Origin: Oleispira sp963933055
GTDB lineage: Bacteria > Pseudomonadota > Gammaproteobacteria > Pseudomonadales > Oceanobacteraceae
DNA length: 64,000 nt
Assembly: GCA_963933055.1 (NCBI GenBank)
Contig: CAWVSY010000001.1
Location: 62,001-126,000 of the forward strand
Reading direction: 5' to 3'
Shown: in pieces, positions 37,601 through 45,277 of the stretch
How positions within the stretch are numbered: position 1 is the first letter of the stretch
How the letters are laid out: every line of letters starts with the position of its first letter
Notes under the pieces: model-generated
Databases searched by the model: none
What the model saw: the letters and a program-made list of their open reading frames with translations, nothing else
What the model was told of the DNA's origin: nothing
Program-made: the position numbers and the translations under genes

Positions 37601-39166
37601 TTCTTTTTGTACGGGCGGCGGTAGTGTCGCAAACCAAGACTGATAGCTTTCTGCACTCATATTATGAATAAGCCCAGACATCTCTTGTAAGGCTTTTGCA
37701 TCTTCCGGCAGGTTAACGGCTTTTTGCTGTAATAAGTCCAATAAAGCTTCTGCATTTTCAGGTAATTGATCGGCAGGCCCCAAATCATAACCCTGCTCTT
37801 TTAATGCACTCAGCATATCCCACAACGACTCAGGAACATTTAAGTTATCTGCACCAATGTTGTGACGGCCAGGAGGATGATTATAAAAAACGATGGCGAC
37901 TTTTTTATCTTTATTCGCCTTTGTTTGCAGCGCAAACCATTTATTGATGCGACGGGTTAAACGCGTCACTTCAACCGCAACAGGTTCCGTCTTAGAGACT
38001 TGCGCTCCCGTTAATGCGTCAATGCCGGTTGCCGCCGCTAACGCCAATACGTGCGCTTGACCAATACCTTGCAGCTCAGGCATGGCAATTCGATAATGCA
38101 CACTGTCCGCAGGCAAACCTTGGCTCGATAAATCGTATAATGCACGATTCAGTTCGGTGATACGAATGCCTTTAAAAACAGGAACATTAAGCTCAGAAAA
38201 AAGATCACTTACCTGCTTACGACCATCACCGCCGCCCACTACAAAATCTTGCAATGACAGAATTGCGAATGGCTGCTTACTGTTTTGAGTAATCGCTTTC
38301 ACCGCATGAACTGCCCCAATACTGGCATCGCCCCAAGCTGATAACACAGAAATACAATGAATAGCGGGATCGAGTATTGCGCATAATTCTTGATGCAGCT
38401 GCCAGTCACCCGGGCGGTCACCGGTATCATGATCAAGAATAAAGACATTCGCGGCTTTCTGTTCTTTTACCCGTTCAATAAGTTCTTGCTGAGTTGTTTT
38501 TATCTTACTATCAAGATAAAAACGCAGTGTTTCTGCGGGTTTTATTCCTGGCCAGTCATTATCTTTTGAATGCTTATCGCCAGTCGAGGTTAACAAGGTA
38601 AATAAATTTACACGGTTATCATCGCTGCGGTTTTGCCAATAGGCTTTTGCTTGCAGCCAATATTTAAACTGCGGCCATTGCTGCTGTTGATCTTTTAACT
38701 GTTTAGCATAGCTGCCTTGCTCAGCATTGGTTAAGCGCTTAAATAATGATTTTTTTTGTTGGTTGGATAAGATGTCAAATAAATCTGTTTGATATTGATT
38801 TAACGGATCACTATTTAGGCTTAATAAACGGCGATCGCCATTGATCACAATACGTGTCTGAGCGCGGGGGTAATTAAGGTTTAATAATCTCTCGACAGGC
38901 TCGGCAAATATCGCAGCCATTAATAATGCATCCGCACTATTTATTAAATTGGATAAAGCCTGGTCCGTCATTAAATTAATTTGACTGACCGAGCGGATTT
39001 GAATGTTATGTTGCGGGTGTAAATCTAAGAATTTATGAGCAGAAGCAACCAAACTTCCACTAGAACGATCAGAAACAAAGGCGACAATAGTATTGCTTTG
39101 TGCAGAGTAACTAGAAACTGAAAAACTCAATGTCAGCAACAGCAATAAAACGGATTTAATAAACAT
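34622..39166 (-). CDS. Exported, membrane-anchored CobN/chelatase-like protein
   Basis: A 1514-aa protein homologous to CobN/ChlH-type chelatase large subunits. The core motif region ALIHVGRHSTYEFLP near residue 710 is followed by VVQDIPSIYPYI and AKRRGVAIMVDHLTPP; these match CobN in order and spacing. Unlike cytosolic CobN it begins with a signal peptide (FIKSVLLLLLTLSFSVSSYS, residues 2-21) and ends with an E/K/Q-rich stretch (repeated QEKEA) and a membrane helix (about 1487-1508) capped by RARRL. It should therefore sit in the periplasm, anchored to the inner membrane. CobS and CobT ATPase genes are not present. A cobalamin riboswitch lies about 200 bases upstream; ExbB-like and DUF2149 genes follow within 52 bp. 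Bacteroidetes hmu operons, as I recall them, pair a CobN-like HmuS with comparable small proteins, suggesting a tetrapyrrole metal-handling role. Confidence 0.88.
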   Translation of the reverse strand: MFIKSVLLLLLTLSFSVSSYSAQSNTIVAFVSDRSSGSLVASAHKFLDLHPQHNIQIRSVSQINLMTDQALSNLINSADALLMAAIFAEPVERLLNLNYPRAQTRIVINGDRRLLSLNSDPLNQYQTDLFDILSNQQKKSLFKRLTNAEQGSYAKQLKDQQQQWPQFKYWLQAKAYWQNRSDDNRVNLFTLLTSTGDKHSKDNDWPGIKPAETLRFYLDSKIKTTQQELIERVKEQKAANVFILDHDTGDRPGDWQLHQELCAILDPAIHCISVLSAWGDASIGAVHAVKAITQNSKQPFAILSLQDFVVGGGDGRKQVSDLFSELNVPVFKGIRITELNRALYDLSSQGLPADSVHYRIAMPELQGIGQAHVLALAAATGIDALTGAQVSKTEPVAVEVTRLTRRINKWFALQTKANKDKKVAIVFYNHPPGRHNIGADNLNVPESLWDMLSALKEQGYDLGPADQLPENAEALLDLLQQKAVNLPEDAKALQEMSGLIHNMSAESYQSWFATLPPPVQKEMQQGPLGFMHERIEHFLFGSGHEYLLGLSQPERQRILVELYEMMDSTMHDLHHALDGIRHEGRERALNLLEQLEEEYVVLIEAQKADINSHKSSQKNTANWQQASKIQHAILDMNIEGVRGWGEAPGKTMVWNNKLLIPGIQLGNVFLGPQPPRGWELNEELLHANMSFPPPHQYLAFYKYLAKDFAADALIHVGRHSTYEFLPKRGVGLTAIDYPSIVVQDIPSIYPYIVDGVGEGIQAKRRGVAIMVDHLTPPLAITELYDGLLQLRQLIESAEAASDESTQKKAIKALRHKIDVLNLRDELIASMDEELVVRGVGFSDVDDDFLLHEVGHYLTHLQEEFMPLGLHVFGRDWVTESIDTMMTSMAEGDNLLNKDQSFIRSALIASPKAEMKALINALNGGFVAPGKGNDPIRTPEALPTGRNFYALDGSLLPTQLGVEIGQQLAQKAREENKVVFRTNEVAEKEAIILWASDAVRDEGAMIAFGLDMLGVKPAWNSRGIIKGLELLPLDENRQHRRDVLFTSSGLFRDLYGSQLELLDKSVLLALAASKQTINKQYPALTLMLLQALKPVTDMIDAIDLASEDIVEEQKAWDAESLEQNLIARNWVHEAKALLIAHPDVDQNILARRASLRVFGTAPGAYGAGVNRLAERSGAWDDRKQLGQAFIKRMGHAYGVESEGLNSGAGAQDLFKAQLNSVGNTYLGRASNLYGLIDNNDAFDYLGGLNLAIETVTGEQPDSFVISHANNQNLKMDPLQVALLGELRGRFLNRQWIEPLMKEGYAGARTMGSEFVEYLWGWQVTSPEIIQSWVWEEVKSVYVDDSLDMGLDEFLKESHNVHVQTNILAVMLVAIDKEFWQTDDATKQQLAEAFAKNIIEKGIPGSGHTHANHPVYDFVKPLLKPEQAQKLEQTLAASRMNYQQENDEANAEKSPVRIQEIDLQTDRQQEKEAQEKEAQERVDQAVNKGEVDDYLYAVLLFALLLMLVGFIRARRL

Positions 39167-39364
39167 GGTAATGAAACGTCCTCAAACAATATGCGTGACT
39201 AATTGAATCGTATTAGTATTAACTATAGTCATTAGCTTAAGCGAGGAAATAGGCGTGCAGAATGAAATATTCCGACAATCACAGGGGTTAAACCCGTGTA
39301 ATACTCATAGGAATTTGAATTCAATCTGTCATGCGTTTCAGGGTCACCCCGCCTGAGATATCAT

Positions 39365-39505
39365 GTTTTAACAGGCCGGTCTCCGGACTCAAAATCATCT
39401 CATCAAAGATGAGATATTCATTACCGTTGCGGGGGCAGCACAGGGTTCGCACCTGTTTCCCGATTATCTCTTGACCTTACTAATGATCAGAGCACCTGAA
39501 AAAAT
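39365..39505 (-). promoter_or_regulatory. Cobalamin (adenosylcobalamin-type) riboswitch
   Basis: Read on the reverse strand, the conserved cobalamin-riboswitch elements appear in order: AGGTGCT, AATCGGGAA, AGGTGCGAA, the B12 box CTGCCCCCGCAAC (plus-strand 39426-39438), then a variable helix (AATATCTCATC...GATGAGAT) and GTCCGGAGACCGGCCTG. About 200 bases of leader follow before the CobN-like start codon. These include an imperfect hairpin at 39280-39299 that could belong to the expression platform; no T-run follows it, so translational control is as likely as termination. High cobalamin should lower expression of the operon. The rest of 39167-39615 holds the leader and, on the plus strand, the short upstream region of the FemAB-like gene. 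Confidence 0.93.
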
Positions 39506-39615
39506 GAGAGCATACCAGCGTAAAGATTGAATTCAAAGCGATTATTCTGCACACTAAGATGAACGTTTTTCAATACCCCCTTATAAACGCCCCGACAAGT
39601 GTGTAATTTTTTGCT

Positions 39616-40848
39616 ATGACCTACATCGTCCGCTTTGCTACTTCTATTCACCAAATAGGCATCGATGAATGGAATTCGTTATTAAATACCGAAAACCCTT
39701 TTTTGCGTTTTGAATTTCTAGCGGCACTGGAAGATTGCCAGTGCGTAGATTCTCCAAGAGCAACAACGCCATTAAATACTGGCTGGATTCCAAATTACGC
39801 AGTGCTTGAACAGCAAAAAAATAATGAACTGAAAAATACTGTCGCGATCGCCCCTGTTTTTCAAAAACTTCATTCTTATGGCGAATACGTATTTGACTGG
39901 GCTTGGGCCGATGCTTATCAACGACATGGATTCAGGTATTATCCCAAATTAGTATGGGCAATTCCTTTCACACCTTCGACAGGACCACGAATCATTAGCC
40001 AAGCTGATCCGCAGCAAAGTGAGCCGTATTACCAAGCCATTGCGCAAGGGTTAACCAATTTTTGCCAACAAAACGATTTCTCTGGCTGGCATTGTCTGTT
40101 TCCTGAGACCACAGGCAAGCAAGCATTAGATCAAGCCAGCAATACGATGAATCGAACCAGCTGCCAGTTTCATTGGTTTAACGGTGACAATGATGGGATG
40201 GGGTTCACCGACTTCACTCATTACCTTGAAAATTTTACCAGCCGAAAACGTAAAAACATCAAGAAAGAACGGGCTCGATTACTTGAATCAGGCTTCTCTT
40301 TCCACAGAAAATCAGGTACTGAAATCAGTCATAGTGACATTGAAAATTTCTACCATTGTTATCAGCTCACTTATGCTAAGCGAAATTCCAGAGGCTACCT
40401 TACCCTAGCTTTTTTTAAACAACTGTTAAAAACCATGCCCGAACAATTACTTTTAGTTCAAGCTCGTTATCACAACAAGAATGAAAGCAGTGATAATGAA
40501 AGCAGAATTGTTGCCAACGCCTTATATTTCAAAGACAGTGATAATTTATATGGACGTTATTGGGGATGCTTAGAAGAGTTTGATAGCCTGCATTTTGAGT
40601 GCTGTTACTATCAAGGTATTGAATATTGTATTAAGAATAACTTAAGCCACTTTGACCCAGGTACTCAAGGCGAACATAAAATAAGCCGCGGTTTTGAACC
40701 CACTATTTGCCATAGCCAACACTGGATTGCACACCCTGAATTTAGCCATGCTATTAATGAATTTTTAACAGAAGAAAAATTAAACATTCAGCACTATGCA
40801 GCTCAAGCAACTGAACACCTACCTTTTAAAATCAAGACGACAATTTAA
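39616..40848 (+). CDS. FemAB-like / DUF482 GNAT-fold protein
   Basis: A 410-aa cytosolic protein of the DUF482 (FemAB-like) family, sometimes annotated as peptidoglycan biosynthesis or recognition protein. Family landmarks are NPFLRFEFLAALE near the N-terminus, YVFDWAWADAYQRHG, PFTPSTGPR, FTSRKRKNIKKERARL and the late FDPGTQGEHKISRGFEP. The fold suggests aminoacyl or acyl transfer but no reaction is established. It is followed one base later by a VanZ-like membrane protein gene, so the two are probably co-translated. Its start is 231 bases from the divergent riboswitch operon start region. Confidence 0.86.
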   Translation: MTYIVRFATSIHQIGIDEWNSLLNTENPFLRFEFLAALEDCQCVDSPRATTPLNTGWIPNYAVLEQQKNNELKNTVAIAPVFQKLHSYGEYVFDWAWADAYQRHGFRYYPKLVWAIPFTPSTGPRIISQADPQQSEPYYQAIAQGLTNFCQQNDFSGWHCLFPETTGKQALDQASNTMNRTSCQFHWFNGDNDGMGFTDFTHYLENFTSRKRKNIKKERARLLESGFSFHRKSGTEISHSDIENFYHCYQLTYAKRNSRGYLTLAFFKQLLKTMPEQLLLVQARYHNKNESSDNESRIVANALYFKDSDNLYGRYWGCLEEFDSLHFECCYYQGIEYCIKNNLSHFDPGTQGEHKISRGFEPTICHSQHWIAHPEFSHAINEFLTEEKLNIQHYAAQATEHLPFKIKTTI

Positions 40849-40849
40849 T

Positions 40850-41215
40850 ATGACTTTCATTAAAAAATGGCTATCCCACCCTGTTGCATTTCGCATAGCT
40901 TTTGTATTGTATGGCTTATTGGTTGTGTGGGCGTCGTTAAAACCAAGTGGAGGCCCACAACCGATTGAACATTTTGATAAGGTTATGCACTTTACTTTTT
41001 ATGGGCTATTTACAATTATTGCCGCTGGTTGCACGACACAAAGAAAAACGTTTATTTGGCTCAGTATTTTCATTATTTTATATGGCGCGTTAATGGAAAT
41101 ATTTCAATCGTTTGTTCCATCACGATTTATGTCAATTGCGGATATCGTTGCGAATACATCGGGAATTGTTATTGTTGCCGTTCTATTTTTAAAAATACGC
41201 TTCCGTCGTTTATAA
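40850..41215 (+). CDS. VanZ-like membrane protein
   Basis: A 121-aa protein with four membrane helices and VanZ-family landmarks: VWASLKP after the first helix, FDKVMHFTFYGLF, and GALMEIFQSFVPSRFMSIAD with the conserved Glu and Asp. The frame is open further upstream within the preceding gene, but the ATG at 40850 comes directly after that gene's stop and begins with a plausible TM protein N-terminus. The function of VanZ-like proteins outside teicoplanin resistance is unclear. A bidirectional terminator follows. Confidence 0.85.
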   Translation: MTFIKKWLSHPVAFRIAFVLYGLLVVWASLKPSGGPQPIEHFDKVMHFTFYGLFTIIAAGCTTQRKTFIWLSIFIILYGALMEIFQSFVPSRFMSIADIVANTSGIVIVAVLFLKIRFRRL

Positions 41216-41253
41216 AAGAAATAAAAACGAACATAGGCTCGTTTCTATTTCTT
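41216..41253. terminator. Bidirectional terminator between the VanZ-like and siderophore-receptor genes
   Basis: Two 15-base arms (41216-41230 and 41239-41253) pair with a single A-C mismatch around an 8-base loop. The arms are A-rich on the 5' side and T-rich on the 3' side in both readings, and the hairpin lies between the stops of two convergent genes. Confidence 0.65.
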
Positions 41254-41271
41254 AATTATTATCGTTAACTA

Positions 41272-43404
41272 TTAAAAGTTATAAGATACCGCAAGCTTCC
41301 AATTAGCAGGGGCACCGTAACGAACCTGACCGCTATTGATATAGCTATAATATTTCTCATCTAAAAGATTCTCAATATTAAGCTGTACTTTCACATTATT
41401 GTTCACGTCATAACGTCCCATTAAACTCACTAGCTGATACGAATCTTGAACGATGTCATTTTCATATATTTTGTCTTGCCAGTTAATACCGCCACCAAGA
41501 GTCAGCTCAGGCATTAAATCAACAAAGTTGTAGGAAGAATAAATGTTGGCTTGTTTACGTGGATGATTAGTATTGACATCAAGTGAGACACTATCATCTG
41601 CAGTCAGTTTGAATTCAGAGTATCCTGCACTAAGGTTTAAACCTTTGATTGGTTGACCAATAACTTCTAGTTCATAACCTTCACTGTTAACATTCTCTGC
41701 TGCTTCATACACAGCACGTGTGGCATCATCAGGGTGAACCCCTGTTTGCACTGCAACGTTATCTTGGTCAACTTTAAAAATAGCAACAGACGTTTGTAGC
41801 ATGTTATTTAAGTAACTACTTTTCAAACCCACCTCGTACGTTTTACCTTCTAAAGGATCTAGCAACTCGTCATTTGCATCTTGTTTATTTTGTGGGTTAA
41901 AGGTTTCTGCGTAGCTCACATAAACACGGTGATCATCGGTTAAGTCGTATAAAACACCACTATAAGGGACGAATACATTATCATTGCCGTAATCACCCGT
42001 ATCCGAGTATGAATCTCCTTTGCGGTTCCAACTCGTCACTCGTCCACCTAGAATAACCTTTAGATCATCCGTTAAATGCAAACGCGTCGCGGCATACACA
42101 CCTTTATTTGTTACCTCAATATCTTTATCTAAACTACCATCAGTTGACCACTCTGGTTCCGGAAAATCCCCATTCCAATCATCAAAGTTTGTTACTGGCA
42201 AAAATGCATTTGTCAAAGCAGCATAGCTGTAAGCTTTAGACTTTTGCTCACTATATATGGCGCCAATCACGATATCAGCGTCTGTGTCAAAAGCATTTGC
42301 TTGACCGCGCAATTGAACGTCTAAGCTGTGTTGTGTTGATTCACCATCACTTTTGTAAGGCCAAGAAGTCAGGCCATCACCTGTACTCTCATCAAAACTG
42401 TTCGCTGCGTCGTACATATAAAGCAGCTTACTGTCTGATTCATATTTCATGTAATTATAATTAACCGCTAATTCCCAGCCGTTATTAAACAGATGATTCA
42501 CATTTGTAAAAACATTCGTGTTACTCGTTTCCCAGCGAGTCCAATCAGCAGCGGTGGTAACAGATCTATTGAAGTCGGTATCATTGCCATTGCTATACTT
42601 AGCTTGCAGTCCGCCCCATACAGGAGCAATAGGGTCATCATGCTGATAACTAACCCCCACTCGAACTAAAGTATTTGCTGATAAATCCTTCTCAATAACG
42701 CCATAAAAAACCTGAGTATTTTGTTCAAACAAGTCTGTATAAGAATCGCCATTAACTGCTTTTGCCACAACTCGACCGCGCAATGATCCATCTTCGCTCA
42801 AACCTGATGCAATATCCGCGTTTAACTCTTTGCGATTCCAACTACCTGTCACAGCACTGACGTGACCGTTAAAGTCAACACTATCAGCTTGCTTACGAAC
42901 TAAATTGATAGAACCAGAAGGATCACCTGTTCCCGTTAACAGCCCTGTTGACCCTCGAACAAATTCGACGCGCTCATAAATAGATACATCAGCAATTGTC
43001 TCTCCTGAGTCACCTAATATACTCCAGGCCATTGGAACACCATCAATTTGATAGTTTTCAATTTTGAAGCCTCGTGCTTGTAATTCATTGCGCACATTAT
43101 CCCAAGCAGAATGAGAAACACCAATCGTATTTTTAATCGTGTCGACGACCGTATCTAAACCTTGGTCTTGTATGCGCTGCTCTGTCATCACGCTGACCGA
43201 CTGCGGAGTTTCTTTCAGTGTTAGCCCTAAACCCGTAGCCGTATCAATTACTTTATTAACTGAATATTGACCTGAAACCGTCACATTACTTAGATCTACC
43301 GCATTCGCATTATTTAGCTCAACTACCTCACTCTCACTGGATGCGTAACTCGATACAAACGCTAAAGAAATAGCCGTCGCCAAAGCAGAATTTTTAAAAA
43401 GCAT
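41272..43404 (-). CDS. TonB-dependent siderophore receptor
   Basis: A 710-aa outer-membrane receptor for ferric siderophores. A signal peptide (residues 1-22) is followed by the TonB-box-like VDLSNVTVSG. The plug domain carries LKETPQSVSVMTEQRIQDQG, ARGFKIENYQIDG and GSTGLLTGTGDPSGSIN, typical of FhuE/FpvA/PupA-type receptors. The barrel ends WKLAVSYNF with terminal Phe. No secretin/TonB-short N-terminal signalling domain is apparent, so it is probably not a trans-membrane sigma regulator. A Fur-box-like site lies 22 bases upstream of the start, predicting iron repression. It is divergent from a PepSY membrane protein gene. Confidence 0.94.
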   Translation of the reverse strand: MLFKNSALATAISLAFVSSYASSESEVVELNNANAVDLSNVTVSGQYSVNKVIDTATGLGLTLKETPQSVSVMTEQRIQDQGLDTVVDTIKNTIGVSHSAWDNVRNELQARGFKIENYQIDGVPMAWSILGDSGETIADVSIYERVEFVRGSTGLLTGTGDPSGSINLVRKQADSVDFNGHVSAVTGSWNRKELNADIASGLSEDGSLRGRVVAKAVNGDSYTDLFEQNTQVFYGVIEKDLSANTLVRVGVSYQHDDPIAPVWGGLQAKYSNGNDTDFNRSVTTAADWTRWETSNTNVFTNVNHLFNNGWELAVNYNYMKYESDSKLLYMYDAANSFDESTGDGLTSWPYKSDGESTQHSLDVQLRGQANAFDTDADIVIGAIYSEQKSKAYSYAALTNAFLPVTNFDDWNGDFPEPEWSTDGSLDKDIEVTNKGVYAATRLHLTDDLKVILGGRVTSWNRKGDSYSDTGDYGNDNVFVPYSGVLYDLTDDHRVYVSYAETFNPQNKQDANDELLDPLEGKTYEVGLKSSYLNNMLQTSVAIFKVDQDNVAVQTGVHPDDATRAVYEAAENVNSEGYELEVIGQPIKGLNLSAGYSEFKLTADDSVSLDVNTNHPRKQANIYSSYNFVDLMPELTLGGGINWQDKIYENDIVQDSYQLVSLMGRYDVNNNVKVQLNIENLLDEKYYSYINSGQVRYGAPANWKLAVSYNF

Positions 43405-43425
43405 TAAATCTCAACCTCTAAACCA

Positions 43426-43444
43426 AATGATAATTATTCGCATT
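43426..43444. promoter_or_regulatory. Fur-box-like operator, receptor side
   Basis: The 19-base site AATGATAATTATTCGCATT matches much of the Fur consensus GATAATGATAATCATTATC in its hexamer repeats. It lies 22 bases before the ATG of the siderophore receptor on the reverse strand, a position suited to repression. Confidence 0.7.
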
Positions 43445-43484
43445 ATATACAAAGCCAAGCATCAAGCAATCAATTACGAATATA

Positions 43485-43503
43485 AATAATAATTATTATC
43501 ATT
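43485..43503. promoter_or_regulatory. Fur-box-like operator, PepSY side
   Basis: The 19-base site AATAATAATTATTATCATT is a near-palindrome built from NATAAT-type hexamers, close to the Fur consensus. It lies about 144 bases upstream of the PepSY gene and 81 bases before the receptor start, so it could serve either direction. Confidence 0.68.
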
Positions 43504-43646
43504 TGCTTTTGCTGAATTTAAAAATGTAGTACCCTTCGGAAACTTTAGATAGCACCACTATCATCCCCCACTAAAAACAGATAGCTAGGTTATGAAGGTT
43601 ATTAGCTCGGTTTGTTTCTCATCATCTGGAGAGTAAGGTTTTAATA

Positions 43647-44765
43647 ATGAGTAAAATTAATAGACGATTTTGGTTTCAATTACATGGTTGGTTCTCTTTA
43701 CCTATTTGGGTGATATTTAGTTTCGTTTGTTTAACGGGCACTATTTCAGTGTTAAGCCATGAAATAACATGGCTGGTGAACCCAGACTCTAGAGCCAATA
43801 ATCCTGAACACTTAATAGCCAAGCCTATTAATGATCTCATTAAAACTGTTGAACAGAAGTTTCCAACATCTGAGGTAAGCTGGGTAATGACACGCGAGCC
43901 ATACCTTAGTTATGTTATTAGTTTCACTGATACGAATAAGCCCGCCGCTCAGGCTTACGTAAACCAATATACGGGAGAGATACAGGAAGTTTTTCAGGGA
44001 ATGACGTTTATCGGCTTTATGCGTTCTCTACATGGCTGGTTACTATTTCCATGGCACCATAATTTCAGCGTAGGTTATTACCTAGTTTCTTTAATGGCAA
44101 TCGTAATGATGGGTGCTTTAGTGACTGGCCTAGTCGTTTATAAAAAGTTTTGGAGAGCATTTTTTAAGCCCCAGCTAAGGGTACATAAAGGCCTACGTAT
44201 TTTTTTACAAGATGCTCATCGCTTTAGTGGTGTTTGGTCTATGTGGTTTTTATTTATCATCAGCATCACGGGGCTCTGGTATCTTACACAAGCAGTATTG
44301 TGGCATAACGATGTTGAAATTGAGCCTCACGCTCCACTTCTCGATAACAAAGCAGTGCCTACTTATCAAGCCAAAGTACCCGATTTTTCGATAGATCTCG
44401 ATCAAGCCTTAGAAGTTGCAGAGCAAACATACGCAGATTTCACACCTACTTTCATAATGCTACCGGAGCACAATCGAGATACTTTTAAACTGGTTGGTAA
44501 AGGTGACTTCATTTTATATGACGATACGAGCTATAAACTCAGTATAAACCCATGGCAAGGAAATATAGAAGCACAACAAGATCCCGACAATATGACTGTA
44601 TTGCAAACCATTTCACATATTACAGACCCTATTCACTACGGCACAATTGGAGGCATTTGGACCAAAATAATTTGGTTTGTTTTTGGACTGATTTTAAGTG
44701 GTATGTCGGTTGCTGGATTTATGATTTGGCGCTACCGTCTAGTTGAATCTAAGGATGAAAAATAA
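43647..44765 (+). CDS. PepSY-associated TM protein (iron-uptake type)
   Basis: A 372-aa inner-membrane protein with four helices (about residues 10-33, 145-170, 195-215 and 343-363) and large periplasmic PepSY segments between them. Conserved His residues at the helix ends (LHGWFSLP, LHGWLLFPWHHNF, DAHRFSGVWSMW) fit the family often found beside siderophore receptors, for which a reductase role in releasing iron from siderophores has been proposed. The gene is divergent from a siderophore receptor and shares a Fur-box-bearing intergenic region. The stop overlaps the next start (TAATG). Confidence 0.88.
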   Translation: MSKINRRFWFQLHGWFSLPIWVIFSFVCLTGTISVLSHEITWLVNPDSRANNPEHLIAKPINDLIKTVEQKFPTSEVSWVMTREPYLSYVISFTDTNKPAAQAYVNQYTGEIQEVFQGMTFIGFMRSLHGWLLFPWHHNFSVGYYLVSLMAIVMMGALVTGLVVYKKFWRAFFKPQLRVHKGLRIFLQDAHRFSGVWSMWFLFIISITGLWYLTQAVLWHNDVEIEPHAPLLDNKAVPTYQAKVPDFSIDLDQALEVAEQTYADFTPTFIMLPEHNRDTFKLVGKGDFILYDDTSYKLSINPWQGNIEAQQDPDNMTVLQTISHITDPIHYGTIGGIWTKIIWFVFGLILSGMSVAGFMIWRYRLVESKDEK

Positions 44766-45238
44766 TGGCTCGAATAGAAGCAACAATTTGGAATAAAAAC
44801 AAATTCCTACTTAGTGGATTAGTGTTAATTTTACCTTTTATATTTTTATATAAATCACTCAATCCCGTTTTTCCTGATCCATTACCTACAGTAACGATCG
44901 GCAATTATACGGTTACACCTATGCCTTTTGATTTAGCTCCTGCTTATCAGCATGACGGTGTCTATGTGAAGGACTTTTTACTAACGTTTACCGCTGGAGA
45001 TATTGATGATATTCGCCAAGCATATCTAAACATTGATGACCAAGCCATTCCTTTATCAGATATACAAACAACCAGAGGTGGTGAAGGATTTTTACATGGC
45101 AGTAAACACGGCCAACATGTTCATGCGATTGCAAAACCTAAAATAACGACTGACGATAATATTTGGTTAACGATAGAAAACTGGGATGGTAACGTACTAA
45201 TAGCCCGATGGGATATCCCCAAAACAATGCTTGATTAG
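44765..45238 (+). CDS. Small membrane-anchored protein of the iron-uptake locus, function unknown
   Basis: A 157-aa protein with one N-terminal membrane helix (FLLSGLVLILPFIFLYKSL) and a periplasmic domain of about 120 residues. It has a His/Gly-rich segment (GGEGFLHGSKHGQHVHAIA) that could bind metal. I do not recognise a named family. Its ATG overlaps the stop of the PepSY gene by one base, so translation is coupled, and a shared role with the PepSY protein in siderophore-iron handling is likely by context only. Confidence 0.72.
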   Translation: MARIEATIWNKNKFLLSGLVLILPFIFLYKSLNPVFPDPLPTVTIGNYTVTPMPFDLAPAYQHDGVYVKDFLLTFTAGDIDDIRQAYLNIDDQAIPLSDIQTTRGGEGFLHGSKHGQHVHAIAKPKITTDDNIWLTIENWDGNVLIARWDIPKTMLD

Positions 45239-45277
45239 CCATCAAGCACTGCTGTTTAAACACTACTAAGAATGAAC

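Noticed and set aside
34622..39166. Annotating the CobN-like gene as cobaltochelatase of aerobic cobalamin synthesis
   Set aside because: It has a signal peptide and a membrane anchor, no CobS/CobT genes are nearby, and no other cobalamin synthesis gene is in the window.
39365..39615. Cobalamin riboswitch controlling the FemAB-like gene on the plus strand
   Set aside because: The conserved elements read in order only on the reverse strand, so it belongs to the CobN-like operon.
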